Assembly (NCBI RefSeq): GCF_002878395.1
Contig: NC_061118.1
Coordinates: 87,157,359 to 87,221,358 of the forward strand
Direction: 5' to 3'
Origin: Capsicum annuum
Lineage: Eukaryota > Streptophyta > Magnoliopsida > Solanales > Solanaceae
DNA: 64,000 nucleotides
The notes beneath the pieces are model-generated. The model was not told where the DNA came from. It searched no databases and was given only the letters and a program-made list of their open reading frames with translations. A program made the position numbers and the translations under genes. Below are positions 45,501 to 56,958 of this stretch, piece by piece; position 1 is the stretch's first letter; every line of letters begins with the position of its first letter.

Positions 45501-45657
45501 ACAACTTCTCATTATCCTCTTCACTCACCATTGATGGAATATGATTCAGCAATTTAAAATTTGATCCTTCTTCCCTTTGAGTAAACTAATCCTGAAAACA
45601 TCGAACTGCTTCCTCACTAATCAACTTGTTATCCTTCAACTAGTCACCAGCATCTAC
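42520..45657 (-). mobile_element. L1-type LINE, 5' truncated
   Basis: Minus-strand non-LTR retrotransposon with reverse transcriptase, zf-RVT and RNase H remnants but no endonuclease domain, so it is truncated at its 5' end near 45657, as is usual for target-primed insertions. The 3' end is set only approximately; no clear poly(A) tail or target duplication was found. Confidence 0.7.
42654..45657 (-). pseudogene. LINE ORF2: RT, zf-RVT, RNase H (broken)
   Basis: Order on the minus strand: EEVKHVVFSFNGYSTYGPDGFSG (45552-45304); LVLIPKNE, NFSNLRPISL and QSGFVKGRSIIENVLL (45350-44949); catalytic box HLAYPDDTIIF then the thumb region (44844-44167); zf-RVT piece (43807-43622, KFTVSSAYQLL); RNase H C-terminus (42869-42654, HIYKEGNSLADCLSNL). 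Working LINEs copy their RNA at a nick in the target. The catalytic box reads YPDD where YADD or FADD is usual. Frameshifts and stops divide the ORF. Confidence 0.82.
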
Positions 45658-46262
45658 ACTAATTCCCTAGAATCTACACTAATTCCCTAGAATCTCATCG
45701 CTCGAGTACTCTAAGCATAGAGTTAAAGGTTGAAAGATCGATGTTATGCCCCAAGGCTAATGTTTAGTTATAAGTCTATGCTGGAATACTAGTATGTCAA
45801 AGAGAGGAACAATTCTTAGACCTAGTAAACATTGAGCTATCCGAAATGATAGGATATGGATTGTTGGTACTCATAAAATGATGAGTCCATATACTGAAGA
45901 GCTTACATCAGATAGAGTAAGAGTAAGAAACCAATGATGTATATCGAAAATATTGGTTGTTCATCATAATCATGACTGATATTTTTTTTACTAGTCTGGG
46001 TTGCTAAAAAAATGACACATCGTGCATTCGGTGGACTTGATTCTACAATTTTCTGGTTCATCTTCTATCTTAAAGTTGATAAACACTTCATTTTGATAGT
46101 TCATTTGATTATTCATTTGGACTTGTATTTGAAGTTGTCGTTACTTCATTGTAGTTCTTAAAAGTTGTTCTTGAACTTAGTACTGAAGTTTGGGTTGAAA
46201 CATACAGATTTTGGTACCCAAAATAATAGACAACACCTGGATACTAAGATGAGATACTTAGT
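45658..46262. other. No gene recognised; 20-bp tandem duplication
   Basis: CTACACTAATTCCCTAGAAT is repeated in tandem at about 45652-45692, right at the 5' end of the LINE. The rest is anonymous sequence up to the CACTA element. Confidence 0.5.
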
Positions 46263-46284
46263 AATCACTACTAAAAAAACAGGA

Positions 46285-46675
46285 AAACCGACCACAAACA
46301 GTTTTCCTAAATTTCCGACCACAAAACTGACCAAAATACGTGGTCGGTAAAAGTGTGGTAGCTTTTTAAAAATCGACCACGTGTGGTCGTTTTTTTTAAA
46401 TATATATATATATATATATAAAATTCATTATTATTTTATTAAAATAGAAAAAATGATTTTAAAAATAAAAAAAATTTAAAATAAACCGACCACAAGTGGT
46501 CAATTTTATTTTAAAATTAATTAATTAATTTTAGTAAAACCTACCACTTGTGGTCGGTTTTAATAAAACCGACCACAAGTGGTCCATTTTCTTTTAAAAT
46601 TAATTAATTAATTTTATTAAAAGTGGTTGGTTTTTTGTAAAAAATTTCAGAAAACCGACCACATGTGGTCGGTTT
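46285..46675. repeat. Left subterminal repeats of the CACTA element
   Basis: About eight copies, whole or half, of the palindromic motif CCGACCACAAGTGGTCGG, for example 46373-46389 and 46655-46672. In En/Spm such motifs bind TnpA. Confidence 0.85.
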
Positions 46676-46998
46676 TTCTAGGATTTTTTTTTTTTTAAAT
46701 AAAAAGCAACAAGCGGAACAAATGAAACAACAACATACAATACAACAACAACAATAAAAACCCAAGTGTATTCCCACACAACTAACATACAATACAACTC
46801 TAAAAACACACAAAAATGTAAAAACTACAAGTCATCTCCAAATCCAAACTACAACATATATAAAAGTAAAAAAAATACCACTCATCATCATTGTCTTTAT
46901 CTTTGTCTTCTGCATCCCCAGCCGCACACGCAGGATCTAATTCCTCATCTGTGCTGATATCATCCAGTGGACCTAGACCTTTTATAACCCGAACTGCA

Positions 46999-47744
46999 TC
47001 ACCAGGACATGGAGAAATAATTCCTGCAGATTAAATAAAAGAGCTGAACTGCTCCTGCAACATCCTGATTTATGATGATGTTTCCTTCTCCTTTTTTTGT
47101 GCCCTTTCTCTCTGTAGCAAACTCCTCAGTAGGTTTAGAAACTGTATTTTGTAGTGATTCAACGGTTTCTCTATCAACTGACGAGGTATATGATATAGGG
47201 CCAAAGAAAGACCTAACATTATTGCCAAAATAATTTCTGTGGTATCTGCAGTAATGGGCTCTAACTGTAGGACCCATAGTTTGTTCCCATAACTCCTCCT
47301 CTACATGTTCGGATATTGGTTCAGGCTGACTTTTAGGGGTCTGAGTACTACGAAAATCACTAAGGAGCTGCATATATTTGTCATATATTCAAAGTAAAGT
47401 TAAAATTAATAGTAAAAAAAATATTAAAGTACTTATACTTGAATAATATCAACTTTGAGAAAAAGATTCATAGATTCAAAATTTGATTCTTTCATGGGTA
47501 GTTTTTGCACGTGGCTCAACTCTGACATCTGCATCAGTCAGGTTCTTTTTCTTCTTCATATGCGTAGAAGTAGGAACCGAATGCTGAGAAGACCTAGAAT
47601 ATGGGGGTCCTGCTGGCGCGTCAGCAAACCCACCCTCAGATATATGAATACCTGTCGGTCGTCTATAAGGCAGAGGTTTTTTTTTTTTTTTTTGTGTTTT
47701 ATAGGATCAACTTTTCCCTTACCTTTGTCACCTCTACCTGACAT
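46999..47744 (-). pseudogene. CACTA second-gene (TnpA-like) remnant
   Basis: Two pieces: 47744-47556 (MSGRGDKGKGKVDP, basic) and 47373-46999 (LLSDFRSTQTP, EEELWEQTMGPTVRAHYCRY). Size, position 3' of the transposase and the ELWEQ region fit the TnpA-like or Ptta-type second product of plant CACTA elements, which binds the subterminal repeats. Assignment is by context and a weak motif. Confidence 0.45.
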
Positions 47745-48012
47745 CTAAATTATGTAAAGTTAACAAGTAGTTAGTAACTACAAAATGAATATATAAGAAA
47801 ACATTTCAAGTAACTAATTTCTAGTTACTAATTCATATTTCAAATCGCCCCAACAACATGAGATAGACAAGAATATCTCTATTACTATATAAATTATGAA
47901 AAAGTGAAAATAACAATCTTATACAGTATATTACATATCAATCTTAAATAAGAAACATAAAGGTAAATATATAGTACCAAGCATAAAGACATAAATACAT
48001 AATAAATACAAC

Positions 48013-51000
48013 CTACACAAAGTAATCCTTCTCTCTTGAAGATTCTCCACTAAACCATTCACCCTTTTCGGAAGTTTCCTCATCTCCTACCCACTCAGTC
48101 TCTTCTTCTGCAATATTAACTTCTTCAAATATATTTTTCGGGTGATTCAAATTATCCACTAAGTCAATGTCCACTAGCTGGTGATTAATCTGCATTTTAT
48201 TTTGATACGCAGTCTCCAGCACATTCTCAACTTCCACCTGTCCTATAGGTTTTGTTTTGTTTTGATTATATCCTACCAATCAAACTTATCACTATGCAAC
48301 GAATAAGGAGCATAATATACTTGTTTAACATTTTGTGCTAGAACAAATGGATCGTAAATAGGATACGACCTATTGTGCTTCACTTCAATGATGTTATGCA
48401 CCTTTTGTACTCTTGTGCCTCTTGTGTTTAGATCAAACCACTTACATCGAAAGAGGATAATTTTTTTATTAGAAAACCAACATACTCCAGTTCTAAGATC
48501 TCGTGTATGATGCCAAAGTAATCATCATCATCATCATCCTTAACCCAAACACCACTATTATTTATTTTCCTTGTTCTAGAGTGTTCTTAGGTGGAAAATT
48601 TAAATTCATTTACTGTGTAATGAGATATTGTATGGGCTTCAATTTGTCCCAAAGAAATATCTCTCAAGAACTGATCGTATGTTGCTGTATTTGGTGACTG
48701 GTGCACCTAAAAATATTATATAGATATATATATATATATATTAGTTGAGGAATGTGTAAATGTTTAAAATTTGTAGAAATATTAGTACACTTACGAACCT
48801 CATATGTAAACCATGTTGCAAAAGATGCATATACTTGATTTTCATGGAATTGAGTCTTAAATGAACTGAAGATCCAACATGCGAAACACAATTATTTTTC
48901 TTAAGGGAATGAGTAAATAAATAAGATATGTTAAATTTTTAATCTCTTTACTTCAGAGAGGGCTCAACTTCTGGGCAATTCAGCAAGACATATAAAGTTG
49001 CTGATTTGCGCTCCATGGGAGTGAGCCGGCGAAATATGGTCTTTTTAGCCTTACAACCAGATTGATTGAAAATTAATATTGGTTGCAAATGAGGCTTATT
49101 CTCATCGTCCTGATGACGATTCGGTCTGTTTCTTGAATAAGCAACTTCATCATGAAAGTAGTATGAACAAAATTGAGACGTTCCTCTTGCAAGATATGCC
49201 TCAACAATAGAGCCTTCCACCCTATTTTTGTTTTTGGGACCCCTTTTTAATTTTTCAATTTTCCTGCACAATCTTAAGATTAGATGTTTACTATATTAAA
49301 AAGATATGTATGAATTTATATTGCAATTGCTTACCGTTCGAATGGATACATCTACCTAGTTTGAACTGAACCTCCTACCCGAGCTTCGTGCACAAGGTGA
49401 ATGGAAAGATGTTCCATCACATTAAAGAACGCTGGTGGAAAAATCTTCTCCAACTTGTTGGTGATAAGAACAATATTACTTTCCATTCGCGCCAGATTTT
49501 CTTCTTTTAATATGGTGACACATAAGTCTTTGAAGAACAAACTAATCTCTGCTGTTGATTTTCACATGTTTTTAGGTAAACCAGTAAAAACAATTGGAGG
49601 TAATTTTTTCATTAAAACATGACAATCATGGTTTTTCATTCCATGCAAGATTCCTTGTGGCCATATCAACCATCTTTCCCAAATTTGGGGCATATCTATT
49701 GGGCATCTTCAAACTTTGGACCCACTCACATATTTGACGCTTTTGGTCCAACTTGAATGTAAAACTAGCCTTGGGCTTAAGAATATTACCATTGGGCCCC
49801 TCCTGTATGTGTAATTCTCTGCGTTTGCAATATTCTTGTAAGTCAAGTTTGGCCTTAGGATTATCCTTTATTTTGTCAGTGACATCCATAAATATGTTGA
49901 ACAAGTTGTCAAAATAGTTTTTCTCAGTATGCGTGACATCTACATTATTTCTAAGTAAATTATCTAGCCAATATTCTAACTCTCAAAATATACTTTGCTT
50001 AGTCCAGTTATGCGAAACGCCACATCCATTCAGCCTATACAGTAGTTCCTCGTGACTTTAGGCAAATCCTGAACTATCTCCCAGATGTCCTGACCAAATA
50101 GCCTTGTAGGTGGACCATCATGTTCCCTTCTATTACTTCTGAATGCATTCTTGAGTCTCTTAAATTCATGATCAGGTGGAAAGAAACAACGATGACAATA
50201 AAACCATGAATTTTTCCTGCCATGTCTCAATGTGAAAGATTTTGTTTTTTTCATGCATTATTGACAAGCCAACTTTCCAGTTGTCATCCACCCAGACAAC
50301 ACTCCATAAGCAGGAAAATCATTAACAATCCACATTAGATATGTACGCAGATTGAAATTCTATTTAAGTGAGATGTCCCAAGTTTCATCTCGGTCATGCC
50401 ATAAAATTTGAAGTTCATCGATAAAAGGTTGCAAGTAGACATCTATTCTGCTTTTTGGATTATGCGGGCCAAGAGCAACACAATTCAAAAATATATAGGG
50501 ACTAGTCATCAACATTTCAGGAGGAAGATTATACGGGGTGATAAATACAGGCCAACATGAATATAACACAGTACTAACTGAAAAAGGAGATAAGCCATCC
50601 GCACAATAATCCCAAACGAATATTTCGTGGCTTAGCTGTAAAATCTGGATAAGTTGCATCAAAATGCTTCCAAGCCTCTCCATCAGATGGATGCCACATA
50701 ACACCAGTGGGCCTTCTATTTTCATTGTGCCATTCATATGAGGAGCTGAGCTGTTTGAAGCATACAACCTCTTCAACCTTGGTATTAGAGGTAAATAATG
50801 CATCGCCTTAATAGCAATTTTATTGCCACTACAACCAAACTTATATCGGGGGTGCTGACAAAACTTACAGGACTCTGGGTTAGCATCTTTCTTAAAGTAT
50901 AACATGCAGCCGTTTTCACAACAATCAATTCTAACCGGGGAGACACCTAACTTTGACACCAATCTTTTTGCCTTATAGAAAGAATCAAGAACCTCTGAGC

Positions 51001-51586
51001 CAGGGTCAACTAACTCTTTAATAAGGTCTATCATTGAGTCTATTCCTTCTTCAACTATATTTCAGTTAGATTTAATACTTAATAATCTAACAACAACAGA
51101 CAAATGAGAGTGCGAACACCCGTCAAACAAAAGATGACTAGCAACATGCAATTGTTCATAGAATTTGCCCGCTTCTCTATTAGAAACATCTTCGACATTT
51201 TTCCTAAAGTTGCCCCCGTGTTGCATCCCAAAAGCAGCGTGTACCATTTCTTTTATCCTAATATCTTGATATTCATTATGCCCTTCAAACCTACTACTTT
51301 CTCCAATAACAAAGTTATTTTGCTTACCATCACCATCAATAGTACACAATCTTAAAAAGTCCTCGTGAAACCCCCTTTTATAAAGATGTTTCTTCGCAAC
51401 TTCTTCTTTTAAAAGATTTATACCATCACATCTAACACAAGGTCAACGAATAGCCCAAAAACGTGACCAAACATCAAGTGTCTTAGAATGTTCAACAAAT
51501 CATCTGACACCTTCAACAAATTCCTCCCTAAGAGCCATTCTATTATCATTATTCCGTTGATATATCCAGCTATAATCAGGTTCCAT
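48013..51586 (-). pseudogene. CACTA transposase (TNP2 type, with DUF4218/DUF4216 regions), broken
   Basis: The ATG at 51586 (MEPDYSWIYQR) starts the N-terminal transposase-associated domain (to about 51340, FRLCxIDGDG region). TNP2 core pieces: 51034-50360 (CENGCMLYFKKD, YCADGLSPFS, WPVFITPYNLPPEM, RIDVYLQPFIDEL) and 50254-50030 (FYCHRCFFPPDHEFKR). DUF4218-like pieces: 49904-49352 (LEKIFPPAFFNVMEHLSIHLVHEA) and 49271-48948 (GSIVEAYLARGTSQFCSYYF). DUF4216-like end about 48460-48280, then 48279-48013. These proteins bind and cut the CACTA ends. Internal stops (for example near 51500 and 51440) and frameshifts show it is inactive, although introns could explain part of the gaps. Confidence 0.85.
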
Positions 51587-51619
51587 CTACACAATCAATG
51601 AGATTAAACTAATTAGATC

Positions 51620-52900
51620 GTCACAAAAAGTTCATATTTCAAGTACCTAAATTCAAAATGAAAAAGTACTTACATTATAATCAATTTCAAGTGACTAAGT
51701 TACCTCCTAAAACAACAAACTAAACCACATTCAAAACAAAAATTCACATTTCAAGTACCTAAACTTCAACATTTTCAACTCACTAAGTCATCACCCAAGT
51801 CACCAAACTAAACCATGTTCAAAACAAAAATTCACCTTTAAAGTACCTACACTTTATCAATTTCAAGTGACTAAGTCACCTACCAAGTCACTAAACTTAA
51901 CAACATTTAGAATAAAAAATTCACCTTTAAAGTACCTACACTTAGTAAATTTCAACTCACTAATTCATCACCCAATTCACCAAACTAAACCACATTCAAA
52001 ACAAAAATCCACCTTTAAAGTACCTACACTTTATTAATTTCAAGTGACTAAGTCGTCTACCAAGTCACCAAACTTAATTACATTCAAAACAAAAATTCAC
52101 ATTCCAAGTACCTAAACTTCAACATTTTCAACCCACTCAGTCATCACCCAAGTCACCAAACTAAACCACATTCAAAACAAAAATTTACCTTTAAAGTACC
52201 TACACTTTATCAATTTCAAGTGACTAAGTCACCTACCAAGTCACCAAACTTAACTACATTAAAAATAAAAAATTCACCGTTAAAGTACCTACACTTAGTA
52301 AATTTCAACTCACTAAGTCATTACCCAAGTCACCAAACTAAACCACGTTCAAAACAAAAATTCACCTTTAAAGTACCTACACTTTATCAATTTCAAGTGA
52401 CTAAGTCACCTACCAAGTCACCAAACTTAATTACATTCAAAATAAAAAATTCACCTTTAAAGTACCTACATTTAGTAAATTTCAACTCACTAAGTCATAA
52501 CCCAAGTCACCAAACTAAACCACATTCAAAACAAAAATTTACCTTTAAAGTACCTACACTTAATCAATTTCAAGTGGCTAAGTCATCTACCAAGTCACCA
52601 AACTTAACTACATTCAAAACAAAAATTTTCATTTCAAGTATCTAAACTTCAATATTTTCAAGTCACTAAGTCACCTTTTAAAACAACAAACTAAACTATC
52701 TTCAAAATGATAAATTCACATTTCAAGTACCTACACTTTATCAATTTCAACCCATTAAGTAACCACCCAAGTCACCAAACTAAACCACATTCAAAATTAT
52801 CAAGCATAGCAAAATTCACAATAAAAAGTTCACATTTCAAGTACGCTTCAACAAAATTCAAAATAAAAGTTCACTTTCAAGCTAAGTAACTATACTTATT
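51620..52900. repeat. 88-bp tandem array, about 14 copies
   Basis: Units of about 88 bp with CAAGTCACCAAACTAAACCA, AAAGTACCTACACTTTATCA and TTTCAAGTGACTAAGTCACC. Two subtypes seem to alternate (CTTTATCAATTTCAAGTGACT against CTTAGTAAATTTCAACTCACT). The plus-strand ORF 52220-52645 is translated array, not a gene. It lies just upstream of the transposase start. Confidence 0.92.
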
Positions 52901-54259
52901 CACTTTCAAGTAACATATTCATTTATAGTATAACAAGTCAAACAATTGAACAAGTCTACGAAAGCAAATAAGTAGAGGCGTCGCATGTCCCTCTCACATC
53001 ATATAATCATCACAAACTTAGTATGGCTTTCAAAGCCTTCTACAGCGAACAATTCCAAACTAAACTATATTTAAAGACTTCATTATAAGAAAATAAAGAG
53101 AAATCAACTTACCTTTACTTCGCCTAAATTAAAGAAAAAGAAATAAGCGGTCACCAGAATAATAGCAAAGCAATCCTTTTTCTGAATTCGGATTTTGTCA
53201 AATGGTAACATCAAATTCCAAACAACTCATTAGATAAGTAGAATAAAAAAATCTTGGTCATTAGACAAAACAACAAAAATCTTGGCATCCTTATTTTCTA
53301 ATATTCTTAGCTTAAAATCACCATAAACAAACCTCCAAAATACTAAAATTATAATGGAGTATCAGCAAAAGTAACCCTAATTTACTTGCAAAAACACACA
53401 AAGAGGGAGATCTTGATAAGCTTCACTTGACAAAATACACACATAGAGTGTCAAAATGAAGAAACAAATGGGATCTTGATAAACCCCAAGTGACCAAAAA
53501 CACACACAAATGCAGAAAATATCAAAATGAAGAAACAAATTGAATCTTGAACTAACTAAAAGGCAATTTTCATTACTTTTTTTTAGTTTGAACTAACTAA
53601 AATTATGTATGAAGCATAATAACTAGAACAAATGCTTTAGTACCAACTTGAAGTTGAAAAATAAAGATGCATAATAATCTTGACCCTTTTGCTAGTTTCT
53701 AACAAGAAAAACAAAGAATTTTGCCTTGAAGTTCAAAAAAGTTGATGTTTTTTGCACTAATCGGAGTCACTGTGGTTAGCGGCAAACGGTGGCAATGGAG
53801 TCATAAAAGTCAATTTTGTGTGTGGGTTGGGGTTGTGTGTGTAGGTCGAATGTGTGTGTGTTTGATTGTTTTTTTTGTATTTTTGTGTTAAAAATCGATC
53901 GGGTCGGGTCTTATGGGGTGGGTTGGGTAGGCTTTTATAAAATAATTTTTTTATTATATGGTCGGTTTTCTATAAATTAATTAAAATTTTATAAAATTAT
54001 TCACAAAATAAAATATAAGTGTTTGATTTAGTTTTAAAATAGTTATTATCGAAAAACGATCACATGGGTTCAATTTCAATAAAGAAGTTAAATCATATAA
54101 TTGGTTATTTTATCATCATATTAACGCAATGCGTACATGTACAAATTAGATAGTTGGTTATTTTATCAACACATTAACAGGAGAAGTATATTTCCTCAAT
54201 CATATAATAATATCAATGAATTTTACAAATTATGATAATTTTTTGGTTAATTACCTTTT

Positions 54260-54995
54260 AAATACGATATATATATACCTCGTATACTTGTCTTTTGTTA
54301 TTACATCTTCAACAACATACGCGTGTCTACATTGATACAAAATAGTATATCTATTTTCTCAATAGTATCATATATATCAATGTATCATTCAAAATATTTT
54401 GATATATAGATTCAATTATCTAGATATACGTATATATACGTATATTCAATTGTCTATCAGCTATCAAATATGTACTATAAACATCACATACATGATTTTA
54501 CTACCCCATAATAATATACAACGTATTTCAAATATACTCAGATACAAAATTTTTAAGCAAAAAAACTCAAATTCACCGTCAAAATTTGGCGGTCGTTCAA
54601 AATTTGAAATTCAAAGCAAATGGTAAGTATATGCCAATTTCAGGATTCAAATTTCTGTCTTCCCCCCTACTTCCTTCCCCCCTTCCCCATATATACCTCG
54701 TAATACTTGTCTTACGTTATTACAACTTCAACAACATACGCATGTCTACATTGACACAAAATAGTATATCGATTTCCTTAATAGTATGATATATATCAAC
54801 GTATATCATTCAAAATATTTTGATAAAGAGATTCAGTAGTTATCTAGCTTTTGATTACTGCATACGTCACTACACGAGATATGCGTATATATACATGCAT
54901 TTATTCAATTGTCTATCAGCTTTCAAATGCGTACTATAAGCATCACATATACGATTTTACTACCCCATAATAATATACAACGTATTATATACATT
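54260..54995. repeat. Diverged direct duplication of about 290 bp inside the CACTA element
   Basis: The block beginning ATATATACCTCGTA and ending CCCATAATAATATACAACGT occurs at about 54266-54526 and 54690-54986, with about 85-90% identity by eye. Confidence 0.8.
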
Positions 54996-55202
54996 ACATA
55001 CGTACACAAGTATATTATCCAATAATGTAATAAGAAGTATATTATATATATACTCTGATGAGTGATCGATTAATTTGATTAGCTTACATTAATATACCTT
55101 CAACGTGCAGTATATATTATTACTTCTGTCATTTCAAATCAAGGTATTCAATATGTTTGGATAAATTCTACTAGGTTTTGACTACATCGTTCATCAATCA
55201 AT

Positions 55203-55207
<5 letters not shown>

Positions 55208-55241
<34 letters not shown>
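55208..55241. repeat. AT dinucleotide microsatellite
   Basis: A run of TA repeats of about 32 bp. Confidence 0.95.
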
Positions 55242-55243
<2 letters not shown>

Positions 55244-55699
55244 CTCTTGAATGCGTACTATATACATCACAACCACAAGTATATTACCTTATAATAGAAT
55301 ACGTTCATTATATTTTGATGAATTATCGGTTATATATTATATTATTATGACTGCAATAGTAGTATAATATCATTATCCCTTAACGTATATACAAAGAAAA
55401 ATATTTATTTTATGTATAGAAACATAAGTAAAAGATAAAGATTATGTTTAGCGTAATTTATTTATTTTATTTGATATATTTTTTAGTGTAATTTTTTCAC
55501 AAAATCTAAGATTGATTGATTTTTATTATTATTATATTGGTTATTGACTACGTGTGATTAGTGTAATGACAAAAAATAATATATTAGATTATATATATAA
55601 TTATTTACTTTTTTTAAATTCGTAATAATTACTTTTTAATTATTTTTTTATTATTATATTGGTTATTTTTTAAAATTAATTTTCTTTTTATTATAATTA

Positions 55700-56065
55700 A
55701 AAACCTACCACAAGTGGTCGATTTTTTAAAATTATTTTGTTTTTATTTTAATTAAAAAACCACAAGTGGTCGGTTTTTTAAAATTATTTTTTCTTTTACT
55801 TTAATTAAAATTCGACCACAAGTGGTCACTTTTTTAAAATTATTTTTTTATTTAATTAAAAACCGACCACTAGTGGTCGGTGTTTTAAAGTTTTTTTTTT
55901 TAAATTTAAACCGACCGTAAGTGGTCGATTTTTTTTTTGTTGTAAAGGAAATAATAATTAGTATAAAAATTATTATTTTGAAATTTTAAAATATAAAAGC
56001 GACTACTTGTGGGCATTTTTTTTAATAAAAAATCGACCACACGTGGTCGATTTTTCCTGACCACA
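55700..56065. repeat. Right subterminal repeats of the CACTA element
   Basis: About eight copies of the CGACCACNNGTGGTCG motif, for example 55863-55880 (with CTAG centre) and 56034-56050, mirroring the left end. Confidence 0.85.
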
Positions 56066-56102
56066 ATTTGTCGTCGAAAATCTGTCTTTTTTTAAAGTGA
56101 AT

Positions 56103-56958
56103 CAAGGCAAACTTCACCCTCAAAATCTTCAAACTAGGCTTAAAATAGACAACTGTTAAAATAAAGCACATGAGACTTGATTACAACAAAAGACAAGGGT
56201 TGTCTCAAAATATGACAACACCTAAGATTAGAATAGACAAAAGAGAAAAAATCTCATCATAAGCACACACCGAGACCAAGAGAAAGAAGGATTGTGCAAG
56301 GACTTAGATACTGGACTAACCCCGCAACCAAGGATTTATCAAGTGAATTTTAACAACTAGGATAGTTTCTCCACGTAATGTACTGGGGGTCGTCGCCCTA
56401 ATAATATGCTAGGATTGTTTCCTTCTTCTTTATATTACTGGGATCATTTTTCCATGTTATATGAAAATAAATGCCATGTATTTCTCTCTCATCTAATTTT
56501 GCTATGATAAGTTTGTGGATTCAAATTTTTTAGATGTAACACCATAGTGATACAGTTTTTGAAATCAAATTGTAAAACCTACTGCTATAATAATGTGGTC
56601 TCTGGACTCAAATCATTAAGATTGGTAAAATAGCCTTGTACCTAAAGTGAGGTTGAATGTCCTTGTTAAAAGTACAGAAATAAACAAGGGATCCTCTTTT
56701 AAGAAGAACCACATGATAAGCTTTATACTTATGAATCAGGTGTTAATTCCCAGTCATTACATGTGATCGGGAGTCATATGCCTAAATGTGGTCAAAAAAT
56801 TGATTTAGGTATAAGGGTTAGAAAATCCTCAAATATCAACTGAAACAGTCTCATCCAAGAGTATCTTTTCGAATCACTCAATACATAACATGATTTTGAA
56901 AAAAAATTATGGAAACTGATCTTACAACCAAGTTATCACCATGAGGTGCTACATCATT
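56103..56958. other. No gene recognised
   Basis: Host-side flank of the CACTA element, continuing the sequence that stops at 46262. No ORF or family motif was seen. Confidence 0.5.

Larger units (their letters stand above)
46266..56099 (-). mobile_element. CACTA (En/Spm) transposon with AAT target duplication
   Basis: Begins CACTACTAAAAAAAC at 46266 and ends TTTAAAGTG at 56099 (CACTTTAAAAAAAG on the other strand). Flanking AAT is duplicated (46263-46265, 56100-56102), the 3-bp duplication typical of the superfamily. Both ends carry many subterminal motifs of CCGACCACNNGTGGTCGG type. The genes inside lie on the minus strand and are broken. About 9.83 kb. Confidence 0.92.

Noticed and set aside
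52220..52645. 141-codon plus-strand ORF with repeated KSPTKSPN
   Set aside because: Translated 88-bp tandem array, open only because the unit lacks stops in that frame.
51620..52900. CRISPR-like array
   Set aside because: Units are contiguous with no spacers, and this is plant nuclear DNA inside a CACTA transposon.
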